A stretch of 64,000 nt of DNA from DAOTYH01 sp034435015 (GCA_034435015.1 DAOTYH010000065.1:16402-80401), one strand, 5' to 3'; shown: positions 1 to 8,889, counted from the stretch's first letter. The notes: generated by a model not told the origin, from the letters alone. Numbers and translations are program-made.

Positions 1-270
1 GCGTACATCGGCGGTCTCCGTCCCATCAAAGTCTATGTCCGCATGGGACATATCACAGAAGGGCTTGTCGCGAGAGCCTCCACATCGGCAGAGGGCATAG
101 GGTTCTTCCGTCTTGATCGTCTCACCTTTCTGCCATGTCAGCGGCTCGCCATACTCAGAGACGACCTGGGTCTTACGCACCAGCGGCACATCACCGTACA
201 CCCAGTATGGCCCGTTCTTCTCGATCACAATTTTCATCTCACTGTCGGGTTGATGCTTGTCAGTTGCCAC
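1..270 (-). CDS. CDGSH-type iron-sulfur domain protein (C-terminal end outside window)
   Basis: Only the first 90 codons are inside the window; the frame is open to base 1. It starts with GTG at 270, preceded at a good distance by GGAGGG. Residues 63-76 read CRCGGSRDKPFCDMSH, the signature of CDGSH proteins, in which three Cys and one His hold a 2Fe-2S cluster. The roughly 60 residues before it (IEKNGPYWVYGDVPL...) resemble the N-terminal part common in bacterial CDGSH proteins. Such proteins are small redox or cluster-transfer proteins; the partner is not evident here. The CDGSH call is firm; its function is not. Confidence 0.85.
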   Translation of the reverse strand, partial: MATDKHQPDSEMKIVIEKNGPYWVYGDVPLVRKTQVVSEYGEPLTWQKGETIKTEEPYALCRCGGSRDKPFCDMSHADIDFDGTETADVR

Positions 271-352
271 AAGTCCCTCCCTGTTCATTCCGGGGCCGTA
301 TTCACAACGGCCTCGCTCCAGCCGCAAGCACCGGCCAAGCCGTAGTATTCCA

Positions 353-378
353 TAGCAGGATTCTATCACACCCTGCTA
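353..378 (-). other. Inverted repeat overlapping the esterase stop codon
   Basis: TAGCAGG (353-359) and CCTGCTA (372-378) form a perfect 7-bp stem with a 12-nt loop. It covers the stop codon of the esterase gene and lies before the CDGSH gene on the same strand. No T-run follows on the minus strand, so it may be a weak terminator or an mRNA-end stabiliser rather than a canonical intrinsic terminator. Confidence 0.35.
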
Positions 379-1302
379 GGGTTTCGGGTGCGCGGCGAAA
401 AATTCCCAGATGATCTGCGTAGCGTTGACGGTCATCACAGGCTGATCCCCGCCTGCCCACCCCGGGCCGCCGCTACCCGGCCAGGCATGTCCGCCGTCCA
501 CAAGGGTATAAAGTTCCACCGCACTCCCGGATGCACAGTCCGTGTAAGCAATATGACGGACATCCGCCGACTCTTCGATCTCTGACGCGGGCGGGCACTG
601 ATTGTAATCCACCCAGAATTGGATGGTATCCTGCACGGACACATAATTGATCCCCGTCCGTGAGTCGTCCCCCACCCCGCCCTCATAGGGCAGATGCGTA
701 TCGTTCGTCCCATGAAAATGGATGACAGAAACCGGCTCCTGCGGCTCACAAGAGGCGATGTTCTGGGTCCCTGCCACTGGGCCGATGGCGGCGATCAAGT
801 CGGATGCCTCGCACGCAAGCCGGTAGGACATAATCCCGCCGTTGGACATGCCCGTTGCGTAGATTCTGTGTGTGTCAATGGCGGTCACACTTTGCAAATC
901 GGCAATGATGGCACGCACAAAGCCCACATCATCCACGTTCTGCTCTTGAGCGTAGCCACAGCATGTCCCGCCGTTCCATGTCAGGAGTCTATCCTCCAGC
1001 CGCCCCGTCCCATTGGGGTAGACAACCAGGAAGTTTGATTGGTCGGCCTGCGTATTGAAAGCGGTCATCCGAACGGCGTTTTCAGCGTTCCCGCCGCCGC
1101 CGTGAAAGACCAGCACCACAGCCATTGGGAGCGCGGCATCGTAACCGGGCGGCACGTGCAGGATGTAACTGCGCTGGATGCCGTCGTGATAGAGTGTGCG
1201 GGTCGAATCACCAATTGGCAGGGCAGGGGTATCTGACACGCGACGCCCGCAGGCCAGCACGCCGATCCCTATAACGATAAGGGGCAAGAGGTGTCTTCTC
1301 AT
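376..1302 (-). CDS. Secreted lipoprotein esterase, PHB-depolymerase/feruloyl-esterase (LpqC-like) family
   Basis: An alpha/beta-hydrolase of about 308 residues. A hydrophobic N-terminus ends in IGVLAC, a lipobox, so the enzyme is probably lipid-anchored outside the membrane. The FHGGGGN segment forms the oxyanion-hole region and GMSNGG holds the nucleophile Ser (near residue 153). HGTNDTHLPY likely carries the acidic residue and DGGHAWPG the catalytic His. This family hydrolyses esters of polyhydroxyalkanoates, acetyl-xylan or feruloyl groups; the substrate cannot be read from sequence. I chose the ATG at 1302 because AAGGCGG lies 5 nt before it; an in-frame ATG at 1317 would add five residues. 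Confidence 0.8.
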   Translation of the reverse strand: MRRHLLPLIVIGIGVLACGRRVSDTPALPIGDSTRTLYHDGIQRSYILHVPPGYDAALPMAVVLVFHGGGGNAENAVRMTAFNTQADQSNFLVVYPNGTGRLEDRLLTWNGGTCCGYAQEQNVDDVGFVRAIIADLQSVTAIDTHRIYATGMSNGGIMSYRLACEASDLIAAIGPVAGTQNIASCEPQEPVSVIHFHGTNDTHLPYEGGVGDDSRTGINYVSVQDTIQFWVDYNQCPPASEIEESADVRHIAYTDCASGSAVELYTLVDGGHAWPGSGGPGWAGGDQPVMTVNATQIIWEFFAAHPKP

Positions 1303-1411
1303 TCTATCCGCCTTCATGTATCTAGTTGACTGTCAGCCGGCCAACATAACCAGCAGGGGCAAAGCATCGCTTTACCCCTGCCGGAGACGAGACGTGTCAC
1401 CGCTGATTCGA

Positions 1412-2092
1412 TCAAGGAGTCGGTATCTCGACAGCCTCCCCATAGCCAAACAGGTCGAGCGTCCAACTGCTCCCGTCTGCCTCGGTTACAACGGCGCGGA
1501 CGATCTGGCTGGTGCTTTTGTTGATCCACAGATCAACAGTCGCCGTCCCCTCTGCCACTGCCCCGCCGACCAGCCCGCTCAGGTCTTGGCCTTCAGCCTG
1601 TGCGGTAATGTGGTAGGTCTTTGTGCCGTCAATATCCTCCTCCCCGGCGAGACTGGGGTTGGTCAGCACGTTCGTCAAGACGTAAGGGATGCCAACTTCC
1701 TCGCTGAATATATCCGCCGGATTAAAGGCAGCGGGCAACTGGATCGGTGCAAAGCTGGGCTTAAGCGGCGGCAGTTTGAAGAACACCCCCTCCGCCGTCC
1801 ACAGCAATTCCGCCTCAGCAACCATGCCGCCCGCCTGTACCTTGACAACCGCGTACACGCTGTCAGGGGCCTGATAAGCCCCCTCCGCACTGAGCGCGGT
1901 CAGACCCATCGTCGGGTCAAGCTGAATGGGCGGGCCGTCCCGCGTGATGGCCCATTGCACAGTATCCACCTGCTTCATTGCCTCTGCTGAGTTGGCGAGA
2001 ATCTGCGCCGGCGTCAGGCCGCCCCCGCCGCACGCCGTCAGCACCATCAGCGCCAGCACAACAGTACCTGCCAGTACCAGATGCCGTTTCAT
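1412..2092 (-). CDS. LppX/LprAFG-like lipoprotein
   Basis: 226 residues. The signal peptide ends in VLTAC (Cys21), then a Gly-rich stretch and AQILANSAEAMKQVDTVQW, the opening typical of LppX/LolA-fold lipoproteins. The C-terminal part (KTYHITAQAEGQDLSGLVGG followed by VDLWINKSTSQIVRAVV) also fits that fold. Members carry or sense lipids at the outer face of the membrane. The ATG at 2092 has GAGAGGAGG just upstream; the longer in-frame reading from 2131 adds 13 residues that do not look like a signal peptide. Family call is moderately firm; the cargo is unknown. Confidence 0.75.
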   Translation of the reverse strand: MKRHLVLAGTVVLALMVLTACGGGGLTPAQILANSAEAMKQVDTVQWAITRDGPPIQLDPTMGLTALSAEGAYQAPDSVYAVVKVQAGGMVAEAELLWTAEGVFFKLPPLKPSFAPIQLPAAFNPADIFSEEVGIPYVLTNVLTNPSLAGEEDIDGTKTYHITAQAEGQDLSGLVGGAVAEGTATVDLWINKSTSQIVRAVVTEADGSSWTLDLFGYGEAVEIPTP

Positions 2093-2234
2093 GGTATCCT
2101 CCTCTCTCCCGCCGTAAGGCCTGCACACCAACTTACGTGCGCCCCCTTATGAGGGGAGGCACAGGTTCGCACCTGCCTGATTCACAGTATGGGGCAGAGT
2201 GCAGGGTTTGTCAAAGGGTTGGGGAGAGTTGATT

Positions 2235-4040
2235 CTAGCCCGCCCCGCTGACGCGATCCCTGGCCCGCAACAGAACCGCCAGCACCACCGCCGCCAGACA
2301 GACGACCGCCGCGATGACCATCATCTCGTTGATAACCATTGTAGCCACCCTCTTGCCGATCTCAGCCAGTTGCGCAAAGACAGCCTCATCGCCGAGCGCC
2401 GCCGCCATGCTTTCTGTCAGGCGGGTCGAGCGGTGCAGACCATAGCTGGTCATGGCCGACGTGCCGATGGTCATGCCGATCAACCGCATGATCAACACCA
2501 GCGCGGAAGCCGCCCCCCGCTCATCCGAGCGCATCGCATTAATGACTGACGTACTGACCGGTGCGACCGTCAGCCCCAGCCCCACACCTGCCAGCGTCAG
2601 GTTGAGCGCCATGGCTGTACGGGTCACATCCGGCGTCCATGTCCGCCCAATGTAGAATCCCCCTGCCGCAACCAGCAGTCCCAGCGCCGTTGGGAAGCGG
2701 TAACCGAAACGCCGGGTCAGCACGCCGCCCGGCACACTGGCCAGCGCCATCGGAACAGTCAACGCGCCAAGCAACAGCCCGCTGATCAGCGCGGCCTGCT
2801 CAACCTCCGTGACGACGACCGTGTTGACAAACAAGGGCACAGAGACCATGCCCACCATCAGGCAGAAGCCCACCAGCAGATTGACCGCACATGCCAGCGA
2901 GACATTGCGGTTGAGGAAATGCTCCAGTGCAAAGAGCGGGTTCGCGCTGTGCCGCTCGACTAAGACGAACCCGATCAAGCAGACCGCCGCACCGATCAAA
3001 ACCGGAACGGCATAGGGCGGCAACAGCGAGGTATTCAGGGAGGTCTGGCCGGCGCCTCCCTCCTGACTCCCTCCCAAGCCGATGTTCAGGCCAACAAGCG
3101 TCAGCGTGATCAGGACGGCCCCAGCCGCGTCCAAGCGCGGCACGGAGCGTTGCCGGCGCGGCCCGATCACAGCGAAGATCACCGCCGCCAGCAGTGCCAG
3201 CAGGAGAGCCAGCGACAGCCAGTGCAGGTTGAGCAGACGGCGGCTGAGCATCTGGAGCACAGCGGGCCAGACAGCACTGCCGATCTCGACCAGCGCCAGC
3301 AGGTTGACCGCCGCCAGCCCCGCTCCGATCACCCCCCATCCAAGGCGGCTCAACCCGCCCTCATCGTGCTGTTCAGCCGCCGGCGCGAGTTGCCGCCATG
3401 TGATGGCCGCCACAACAGTTGTGATGGGGATGTTAATCCAGAACATGACCGGCCATTCGACGATCTGCACCATGGCGCCGCCATAGAGCGCCCCCAGCAC
3501 CCAGCCGGCTGTATCTACCGTGGCCACCAGCCCCAGCGGGACAGCCCGCTCACCGGGCGGGAACAGGTCGCCGGCCAGCGCCATGCTGACCGGCACCATC
3601 GCGCCAGCCCCCAGCGCCTGCACAACCCGCCCGGCCACCAGCGCATACAGCGCCATGTAGGAGGGGTCGGGCCGCCCGCCCTCGATCAGCCGGAAAAGAC
3701 GCCCCATCCACACGGCTGGCGTATAGACCGCCGCCGCCACCAGCCATGACCCCAGCACAAAAGTCAGCAGGGCAATGAAATAAGTCCGCCGCCGCCCGAT
3801 CAGGTCAGAGACACGGCCCATCAGAACCACGCTGACGGTATAAGCCAGCAGGTAGCCGCTGACCACCCAGGCCGCATCGTCGGCCCCCGTCTGGAACGGA
3901 ATCTCCAGATCAACGATCACATTGGGCAGAACAGCAGACACAACGGTCAGGTCCAGCGCACCAATGAAGACCGGCAGGCAGACCAGCGCCAGCACAATCC
4001 ATGGCCGCTGGATACCTGAGGCAGGCTCGGCACGTTCCAT
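2235..4040 (-). CDS. MFS drug exporter, DHA2 (14-TM) family
   Basis: About 601 residues and strongly hydrophobic. Motif A appears as GRVSDLIGRRR after the second TM segment, and PNVIVDLEI with WVVSGYLLAYTV are typical of the EmrB/QacA-type DHA2 group, which exports drugs using the proton gradient. Two hydrophobic blocks flank a central region around residues 250-310, consistent with 14 segments. An insert between TM3 and TM4 (RLFRLIEGGRPDPSYMALYA) is longer than usual. The ATG at 4040 has GGGAGGGGG before it; a start at 4070 is less likely. No regulator is adjacent, and the substrate is unknown. Confidence 0.85.
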   Translation of the reverse strand: MERAEPASGIQRPWIVLALVCLPVFIGALDLTVVSAVLPNVIVDLEIPFQTGADDAAWVVSGYLLAYTVSVVLMGRVSDLIGRRRTYFIALLTFVLGSWLVAAAVYTPAVWMGRLFRLIEGGRPDPSYMALYALVAGRVVQALGAGAMVPVSMALAGDLFPPGERAVPLGLVATVDTAGWVLGALYGGAMVQIVEWPVMFWINIPITTVVAAITWRQLAPAAEQHDEGGLSRLGWGVIGAGLAAVNLLALVEIGSAVWPAVLQMLSRRLLNLHWLSLALLLALLAAVIFAVIGPRRQRSVPRLDAAGAVLITLTLVGLNIGLGGSQEGGAGQTSLNTSLLPPYAVPVLIGAAVCLIGFVLVERHSANPLFALEHFLNRNVSLACAVNLLVGFCLMVGMVSVPLFVNTVVVTEVEQAALISGLLLGALTVPMALASVPGGVLTRRFGYRFPTALGLLVAAGGFYIGRTWTPDVTRTAMALNLTLAGVGLGLTVAPVSTSVINAMRSDERGAASALVLIMRLIGMTIGTSAMTSYGLHRSTRLTESMAAALGDEAVFAQLAEIGKRVATMVINEMMVIAAVVCLAAVVLAVLLRARDRVSGAG

Positions 4041-4101
4041 CGTCACCCCCTCCCTGACAGGGTTCAGCACCGCCGTCCCCCCTCATCCGCAAAAAGGGAC
4101 G

Positions 4102-5061
4102 TTACTTCAGGAAAGAGTAGGCAATAAAACCAACATATCCGGCCAAAAACGCAACCGCCTCGATGCGTCCGACTACCTCGTCAAAGCAGAAGGAGAGCCA
4201 CAATATGCCTGCAAAGGCAATCATGACTGCCAGATCAATCAGCACAACCGCCGGATCAAGGGGGATCGGGTGAATGGCGGCTGTCGCCCCCAGAATAAAC
4301 AGCAGGTTCATGATGTTAGAACCCACCACATTGCCAATCGCAATGTCAGACTCGCCGCGGCGGGCCGCCAGCACACACGTGACCAGCTCCGGCAGTGACG
4401 TACCCAGCGCCACAACGCTTAGGCCGATCACCACGTCGCTGACCCCCAGCCCCTGCGCGACTGCAACGGCCCCCCTGACCATCAACTGGGCACCCCCTCC
4501 CAGCACAACTATACCCGCCAGCAACAGCAGGAGCGCCCGGACAGGGTGCTCCCTGTCAAGCAGATGTTCCTTTTCTTCAAATTCCAGGATTTCGGCATCC
4601 ATAGCTTCATGATCGCGCTCAGAGAACCGGATCAGGGACACAATCACAACGACCAGCCCAACGAGCAGAAGCCCGCCCTCCAGCCGGTTGATCTCGCCAT
4701 CCAGAGCCATCAACAGAGAGACCACAGACAGGCCGACCATCAAGGGCACTTCGATCCGGATCAGCCGCCAGTGCACCGCCACCGGATAGATCAGCGCGGC
4801 TGTCCCCAGAATGAGTCCGATGTTGGCAATGTTGGACCCGATCACATTGCCCAGCACGATCCCATTCGTGCCGGCCAGCGCGGCGCTGATGCTGACCAGC
4901 AGTTCCGGGAATGAAGTGCCGATTGATACAACCGCCACGCCGATCACCAGCGGCGGCACCCCCAGCGCATTCGCCAGGCGCGAAGCGCCGCGCACCAGCC
5001 ACTCCCCGCCGAAGAACAGGCCGGCGATTCCAAGCAACACAAATAGAACACCAAGGAGCAT
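4102..5061 (-). CDS. Calcium/sodium antiporter, CaCA family (YrbG-like)
   Basis: 319 residues, the usual length. Two homologous halves each carry the alpha-repeat signature: GTSFPELLVSISAALAG with GNVIGSNIANIGLI in the first half, and GTSLPELVTCVLAARRG with GNVVGSNIMNLLFILG in the second. The Glu of each (S/L)PEL motif binds the cation. A charged loop (ERDHEAMDAEILEFEEKEH) separates the halves. It should exchange Ca2+ for Na+ or H+ at the cytoplasmic membrane. A GGAAGGAAGGAA run precedes the ATG at 5061. Confidence 0.9.
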   Translation of the reverse strand: MLLGVLFVLLGIAGLFFGGEWLVRGASRLANALGVPPLVIGVAVVSIGTSFPELLVSISAALAGTNGIVLGNVIGSNIANIGLILGTAALIYPVAVHWRLIRIEVPLMVGLSVVSLLMALDGEINRLEGGLLLVGLVVVIVSLIRFSERDHEAMDAEILEFEEKEHLLDREHPVRALLLLLAGIVVLGGGAQLMVRGAVAVAQGLGVSDVVIGLSVVALGTSLPELVTCVLAARRGESDIAIGNVVGSNIMNLLFILGATAAIHPIPLDPAVVLIDLAVMIAFAGILWLSFCFDEVVGRIEAVAFLAGYVGFIAYSFLK

Positions 5062-5176
5062 CTCGTTCCTTCCTTCCTTTCATGTCAGGAGATGTAGAAC
5101 TACTAGAAGATAGAGAGCCGGAAGTTTAAAGGAAATAGGCCGGCGGCTCGATTTCGGGTGGGGATACCCCCTGTGT

Positions 5177-5226
5177 TCTATTTTACACCCGCGCCCGCTT
5201 CAGCCACAGAGAATTCGTCACCACGC
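5177..5226. repeat. 50-bp direct repeat, distal copy (duplicated end of copA)
   Basis: Identical over all 50 bases to 5693-5742. It is a detached copy of the last codons and stop codon of copA plus six bases beyond, and lies on the far side of the hicBA cassette. Outside the 50 bp the flanks are unrelated. Confidence 0.95.
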
Positions 5227-5229
5227 AGG

Positions 5230-5260
5230 ACTGTCGCTGAGCCTGATGGTCAGCGACAGT
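5230..5260 (-). terminator. Perfect 11-bp hairpin downstream of hicA
   Basis: ACTGTCGCTGA (5230-5240) pairs perfectly with TCAGCGACAGT (5250-5260) around a 9-nt loop. It begins 5 nt after the hicA stop (reading leftward) and ends 4 nt before the distal 50-bp repeat. There is no T-tract, so it may be a factor-assisted terminator or a structural end of the inserted segment. Confidence 0.5.
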
Positions 5261-5265
5261 CTTGA

Positions 5266-5454
5266 CTACTTGACTGGTGGTATCCCAAGGTCTTTACAGA
5301 TTTTGTCAGCTAGAATGCCGCTGATTTCGCTGTGCCTTGGCACGGCTGATTTGCCGTTAGAAGCTGGATTTCTCCACCACGAATGGCGTCTTCCCTCCCG
5401 GATCAATTGACAGCCGTGCTTGCGAAGATGCCGGATGAGGTCCTTGCGCTTCAT
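5266..5454 (-). CDS. hicA: HicA-family toxin (mRNA interferase)
   Basis: 62 residues, the normal HicA size. It opens with MKRKDLIRHLRKHGCQLIRE, then GRRHSWWRNP with the catalytic His (residue 24), and ends in an ILADKICKDLGI helix, all typical of the dsRBD-like HicA fold. HicA toxins cleave mRNA and are neutralised by HicB. The ATG overlaps the antitoxin stop as ATGA, so the two are translationally coupled. The order here is antitoxin first, the reverse of the commonest hicAB arrangement. The pair sits between two perfect 50-bp repeats, which points to acquisition as a unit. Confidence 0.9.
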   Translation of the reverse strand: MKRKDLIRHLRKHGCQLIREGRRHSWWRNPASNGKSAVPRHSEISGILADKICKDLGIPPVK

Positions 5455-5663
5455 ACAGAGAGCAATTCTTCTTGATACGTGTCTCCAGCGGCAGTAATCG
5501 CCTCTTGCCGGTTGATCTCCAAGGCTTCGCGCAATGTCTGATGGAGGCTTTCCAGCAGTGCCTCCCGCGATTCTTCCTGACAGTTAACCCCCGGCACCTC
5601 TTCGATCCAACCGATCCACCACCGGCCATCCTGCTTGATAATCGCTGTAAAGGTATTTTGCAT
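5451..5663 (-). CDS. hicB: HicB-family antitoxin, short form
   Basis: 70 residues from the ATG at 5663, which has GGGGAGGG just before it. FTAIIKQDGRWWIGWIEEVP followed by GVNCQEESREALLESLHQTL is the HicB partial RNase H-like fold. The protein stops after that fold and lacks the C-terminal RHH or HTH DNA-binding domain found in many HicB proteins, so it may neutralise HicA without strongly autoregulating the operon. An in-frame start at 5690 would add nine residues but has no better ribosome site. Confidence 0.85.
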   Translation of the reverse strand: MQNTFTAIIKQDGRWWIGWIEEVPGVNCQEESREALLESLHQTLREALEINRQEAITAAGDTYQEELLSV

Positions 5664-5692
5664 ATACCCTCCCCTTACAACAGCCTGCACAG

Positions 5693-5742
5693 TCTATTTT
5701 ACACCCGCGCCCGCTTCAGCCACAGAGAATTCGTCACCACGC
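5693..5742. repeat. 50-bp direct repeat, copA-proximal copy
   Basis: Identical to 5177-5226. It contains the last 13 sense codons of copA and its stop codon (5699-5701), plus six bases beyond. With the distal copy it frames a 466-bp segment that holds only hicB and hicA. Confidence 0.95.
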
Positions 5743-8173
5743 TGACCGAACTGAAGGCCATGGCGAAGGCGGCGAGGATCGGGTGAAGCTGACGCAGGAT
5801 GTCCGGCACCCAGCTAAACGGATACAGCACCCCTGCCGCAACCGGGATCAGGATGACGTTATAGCCAAAAGCCCAGAACAGATTCTGCTTGATCGTGCGG
5901 ATGGTCGCCCGCGAGAGGCGCAATGCCTGCGGCACACTGCGCAGGTCGCCGCGCATGAGGGTCACATCGGCGGCCTCCATAGCTACATCCGTGCCCGTCC
6001 CGATGGCGATCCCCACATCAGCTTGTGCCAAGGCCGGCGCGTCGTTGATGCCGTCCCCTACCATGCCGACTGTATAGCCCTGCTCCTGAAGCTGTTTCAC
6101 GTAGGCCGCCTTGCCGCCCGGCGCAACCTCCGCGAAGACGGTATCCACCCCCGCCTCGCGGGCGATGGCCTCCGCCGTAGCGCGGTTATCACCCGTGATC
6201 ATGGCCACATGCAGACCCAGCCGATGCATCTCAGCGACAGCCTCGCGACTGCCCTCTTTGATCGTATCAGCCACCGCGATCAGGCCTGCCGCCTGCCCGT
6301 CCACAGCTACCCACATGGCGGTTTTGGCCTCGGATTGCAGGCGCTCGGCTTCCGCCCGCAGGCCGTTCAGCGCGACCCCTTGCGTCTCCATCAAGCGGAG
6401 ACTGCCGACCAGCACCGTCCGTCCCTCAACGAGGGCCTGTACCCCTTGACCGGTGATGCTGGTAAAAGCCTGCGGTTCTGGAAGAGACAACCCTGCCGCC
6501 GCCCGCACAATCGCCTGTCCCAGCGGATGTTCAGAGCCGCGCTCAGCTCCGGCGGCCAGCCGCAGGATGTCAATCCCCTGCGGAGCGATCACATCCGTCA
6601 CAGACGGCTCTCCGCGCGTGATCGTGCCGGTCTTGTCAAGGACAAGGGCAGTCAGGCGGTGTGCCCGCTCCAGTGCGGCGCTGTTCCTGAACAGGATACC
6701 CTTCTCAGCCCCCTTGCCCGTTCCCACCATGATCGCCGTCGGGGTAGCCAGCCCCATCGCGCACGGGCAGGCGATCACCAGCACCGCTACCATCCGGATC
6801 AAGGCTGTCACAAAGTCAGAGCCGGGCACGGCAAACAGCCAGACGACGAAGGTTACCAGGGCCACGACGATCACAACCGGCACAAACACCGCCGCCACCT
6901 GATCAGCCAGCCGTTGGATGGGGGCCTTGCTGGCCTGCGCGTCTTCCACCAGTTTGATGATCTGTGCCAGCGCGGTCTCCCGCCCGACGGCAGTTGCCTC
7001 AAACTTGAGCAGGCCCTGCCGGTTGATCGTCGCGCCAATGACCCGGTCCCCCGGCCCCTTATCCACCGGCAGGCTCTCGCCGGTGATCATGCTCTCGTCC
7101 ACCGCGCTGTGGCCGTCTATAACGCGGCCATCCACCGGGATTTTCTCGCCGGGCCGGACGATCACCACATCGCCAACCTCAACCTGATCCACCGGCACAT
7201 CCACCTCAGCGCCGTCACGCACCACACGGGCCGTCTTGGCCCGCAGGCCCATCAGCTTCTTGATCGCTTCGCTGGTCTGGCCTTTGGCGCGTGCCTCCAA
7301 CAGCTTGCCCACCACAATCAGCGTGATGATGGCCGACGAGGTCTCAAAATAGACATGGGGTGTGCCGGCTACCGCGCCCGCGTCCATGTGCATCGCCATT
7401 TCAGCGGCAGGGCGGAAGATCAGGCTGAGGGTCACCGCCGCCGAGTAGATATAGGCCACACTCGACCCCAGTGCCACCAGCACATCCATGTTAGCTGATC
7501 CGTTGCGCAGGGCCTTGAACCCGCCCGTGTAATACTGCCAGCCGACATAAAACTGGACGGGCGTCGCCAGCGCCCAGAACAACCCATTGACCCACGCCGC
7601 ATGAGACCACTCGCCCAGGATGCCAAAATCACGGGCCATGCTGAGCAGGAACAGCGGCAGGCTGAAGATCACGCCGACGATCAGCCGGCGCGTCTGTTGT
7701 CTGATCTCATCCTCGCGGGCCTTGCGCTCGGCATCCTCCATCCCCTCATCAGAGGCGGCTTCGACCACCCCGTAACCGATCCGCTCAACCTGCCTGACCA
7801 TATCACGGCGGGTCACCTGCCCCGGCACATAGGTCACGACGGCCTTCTCAGTAGCCAGATTGACCGATGCCTCCAGCACGCCGGGCAGTTTCTTGAGGCC
7901 CTTTTCAACTGTGGCAACGCAGTTGGCACACGTCATGCCGGTGATCGCTAAATCAACAACCGCGGTTGCCACGCCGTACCCCACCCGTTCCACCTGCTTG
8001 ATCAGATCGCTTTCTTGGAGCTTATCCGCATCATAGGTGACGGTGGCTTTTTCAGTGGCCAGATTGACGCTGGCCTCTTTCACGCCGTCCAGCCGGCGCA
8101 ACCCCTTCTCGACTGTGCTGGCGCAGTTGGCGCACGTCATGCCGGTAATGGGGAGTGTAATCTGCTTTTCCAT
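5699..8173 (-). CDS. copA: Copper-translocating P1B-type ATPase with two heavy-metal domains
   Basis: 824 residues. Two N-terminal HMA domains each carry GMTCANC (the first Cys pair at 14 and 17, the second near residue 80). Then come the transport and ATPase signatures: TGES, ACPCAMGLATP (CPC in the membrane), DKTGTIT with the phosphorylated Asp, SEHPLG, and GDGINDAPAL. It pumps Cu(I) out of the cytoplasm. The ATG at 8173 follows GAGGAG; the longer frame to 8224 looks non-coding. A TATAAT reads on the minus strand at 8258-8253, about 80 bases upstream of the start. No copper regulator or chaperone is adjacent. Its 3' end has been duplicated around the hicBA insertion. Confidence 0.95.
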   Translation of the reverse strand: MEKQITLPITGMTCANCASTVEKGLRRLDGVKEASVNLATEKATVTYDADKLQESDLIKQVERVGYGVATAVVDLAITGMTCANCVATVEKGLKKLPGVLEASVNLATEKAVVTYVPGQVTRRDMVRQVERIGYGVVEAASDEGMEDAERKAREDEIRQQTRRLIVGVIFSLPLFLLSMARDFGILGEWSHAAWVNGLFWALATPVQFYVGWQYYTGGFKALRNGSANMDVLVALGSSVAYIYSAAVTLSLIFRPAAEMAMHMDAGAVAGTPHVYFETSSAIITLIVVGKLLEARAKGQTSEAIKKLMGLRAKTARVVRDGAEVDVPVDQVEVGDVVIVRPGEKIPVDGRVIDGHSAVDESMITGESLPVDKGPGDRVIGATINRQGLLKFEATAVGRETALAQIIKLVEDAQASKAPIQRLADQVAAVFVPVVIVVALVTFVVWLFAVPGSDFVTALIRMVAVLVIACPCAMGLATPTAIMVGTGKGAEKGILFRNSAALERAHRLTALVLDKTGTITRGEPSVTDVIAPQGIDILRLAAGAERGSEHPLGQAIVRAAAGLSLPEPQAFTSITGQGVQALVEGRTVLVGSLRLMETQGVALNGLRAEAERLQSEAKTAMWVAVDGQAAGLIAVADTIKEGSREAVAEMHRLGLHVAMITGDNRATAEAIAREAGVDTVFAEVAPGGKAAYVKQLQEQGYTVGMVGDGINDAPALAQADVGIAIGTGTDVAMEAADVTLMRGDLRSVPQALRLSRATIRTIKQNLFWAFGYNVILIPVAAGVLYPFSWVPDILRQLHPILAAFAMAFSSVSVVTNSLWLKRARV

Positions 8174-8391
8174 GCGATCTACCTGCTCCTCACCCTCACA
8201 CAGGGTGTGACGCTGACATACCATGTTACGAACCTGAGATAACTCTCCTTAAATTATACCACCCCTTGTCTTATAATTAAGGTGTTTTTTGTCCATTTTG
8301 TGGCGTGGGGAAACAAGCCCTGCTTGCGCTCTGATTTGAAACGGTTTATTATAGGCCAATTCGACAGTATAAGTAGAGTAAGGAAGAAACA

Positions 8392-8829
8392 ATGTCCGGA
8401 ACTGAGCTGTTCGGCCCCCTTTTTGCAGGAGGTACTGTTCTCTTTATTGTGCTGGCTTGTGGAATCACAGCCCTGACGATCGGGTTTATTGCCCTCGTAT
8501 TCGTTATTGCCCGCCGGATCGGCAAGCGCATGATCGAAGGCGACCCGGAGATCGCACAGAATGGACTATCGGGCAAAGGCCGCATCTTAAGTATCGAAGA
8601 TACTGGTGTCCGCATAGGCGGCGAGATGAATATCCGTTGCCGCTTCCAGCTTGAGGTGACGCCCGACGGCGGCCCGCCCTATCAGGCGACAGCGCTGGCT
8701 GTTATCCCAATGGTCAACCTTGCCCAATTCCAAGCGGGGGCTGTTGTGCCGGTCAAGATTCACCCGACCGACCCCAGCAAGGTCATCCTTGACATTTATG
8801 CCCCAAGGACAGCCGCCAGCCCGTTATAG
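8392..8829 (+). CDS. Small membrane-anchored protein of unknown function
   Basis: 145 residues. One long hydrophobic segment (residues 11-42) is followed by a basic stop-transfer RRIGKRM and a soluble C-terminal domain with QNGLSGKGRILSIEDTGVRI and VVPVKIHPTDPSKVIL. That C-terminal layout resembles the beta-rich domain of DUF3592-like and short SHOCT-associated proteins, but I cannot name the family. AAGGAAG lies before the ATG. It stands alone between copA and a convergent GntR gene. Confidence 0.7.
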   Translation: MSGTELFGPLFAGGTVLFIVLACGITALTIGFIALVFVIARRIGKRMIEGDPEIAQNGLSGKGRILSIEDTGVRIGGEMNIRCRFQLEVTPDGGPPYQATALAVIPMVNLAQFQAGAVVPVKIHPTDPSKVILDIYAPRTAASPL

Positions 8830-8889
8830 CTCCTTTTGTCCTTCGCGGCTGGCATCAAAAAACAGGGACGGCTTTGAGCCGCCCCTCCT

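Noticed and set aside
1196..1990. Plus-strand frame of 264 codons over the esterase/LppX-like lipoprotein genes
   Set aside because: It runs antisense to two genes with clear signal peptides and family motifs and shows no domain.
5783..7498. Long open frame (571 codons) antisense to copA
   Set aside because: It lies wholly opposite copA, whose motifs are complete; the antisense product has no recognisable domain. GC-rich genes give long antisense frames.
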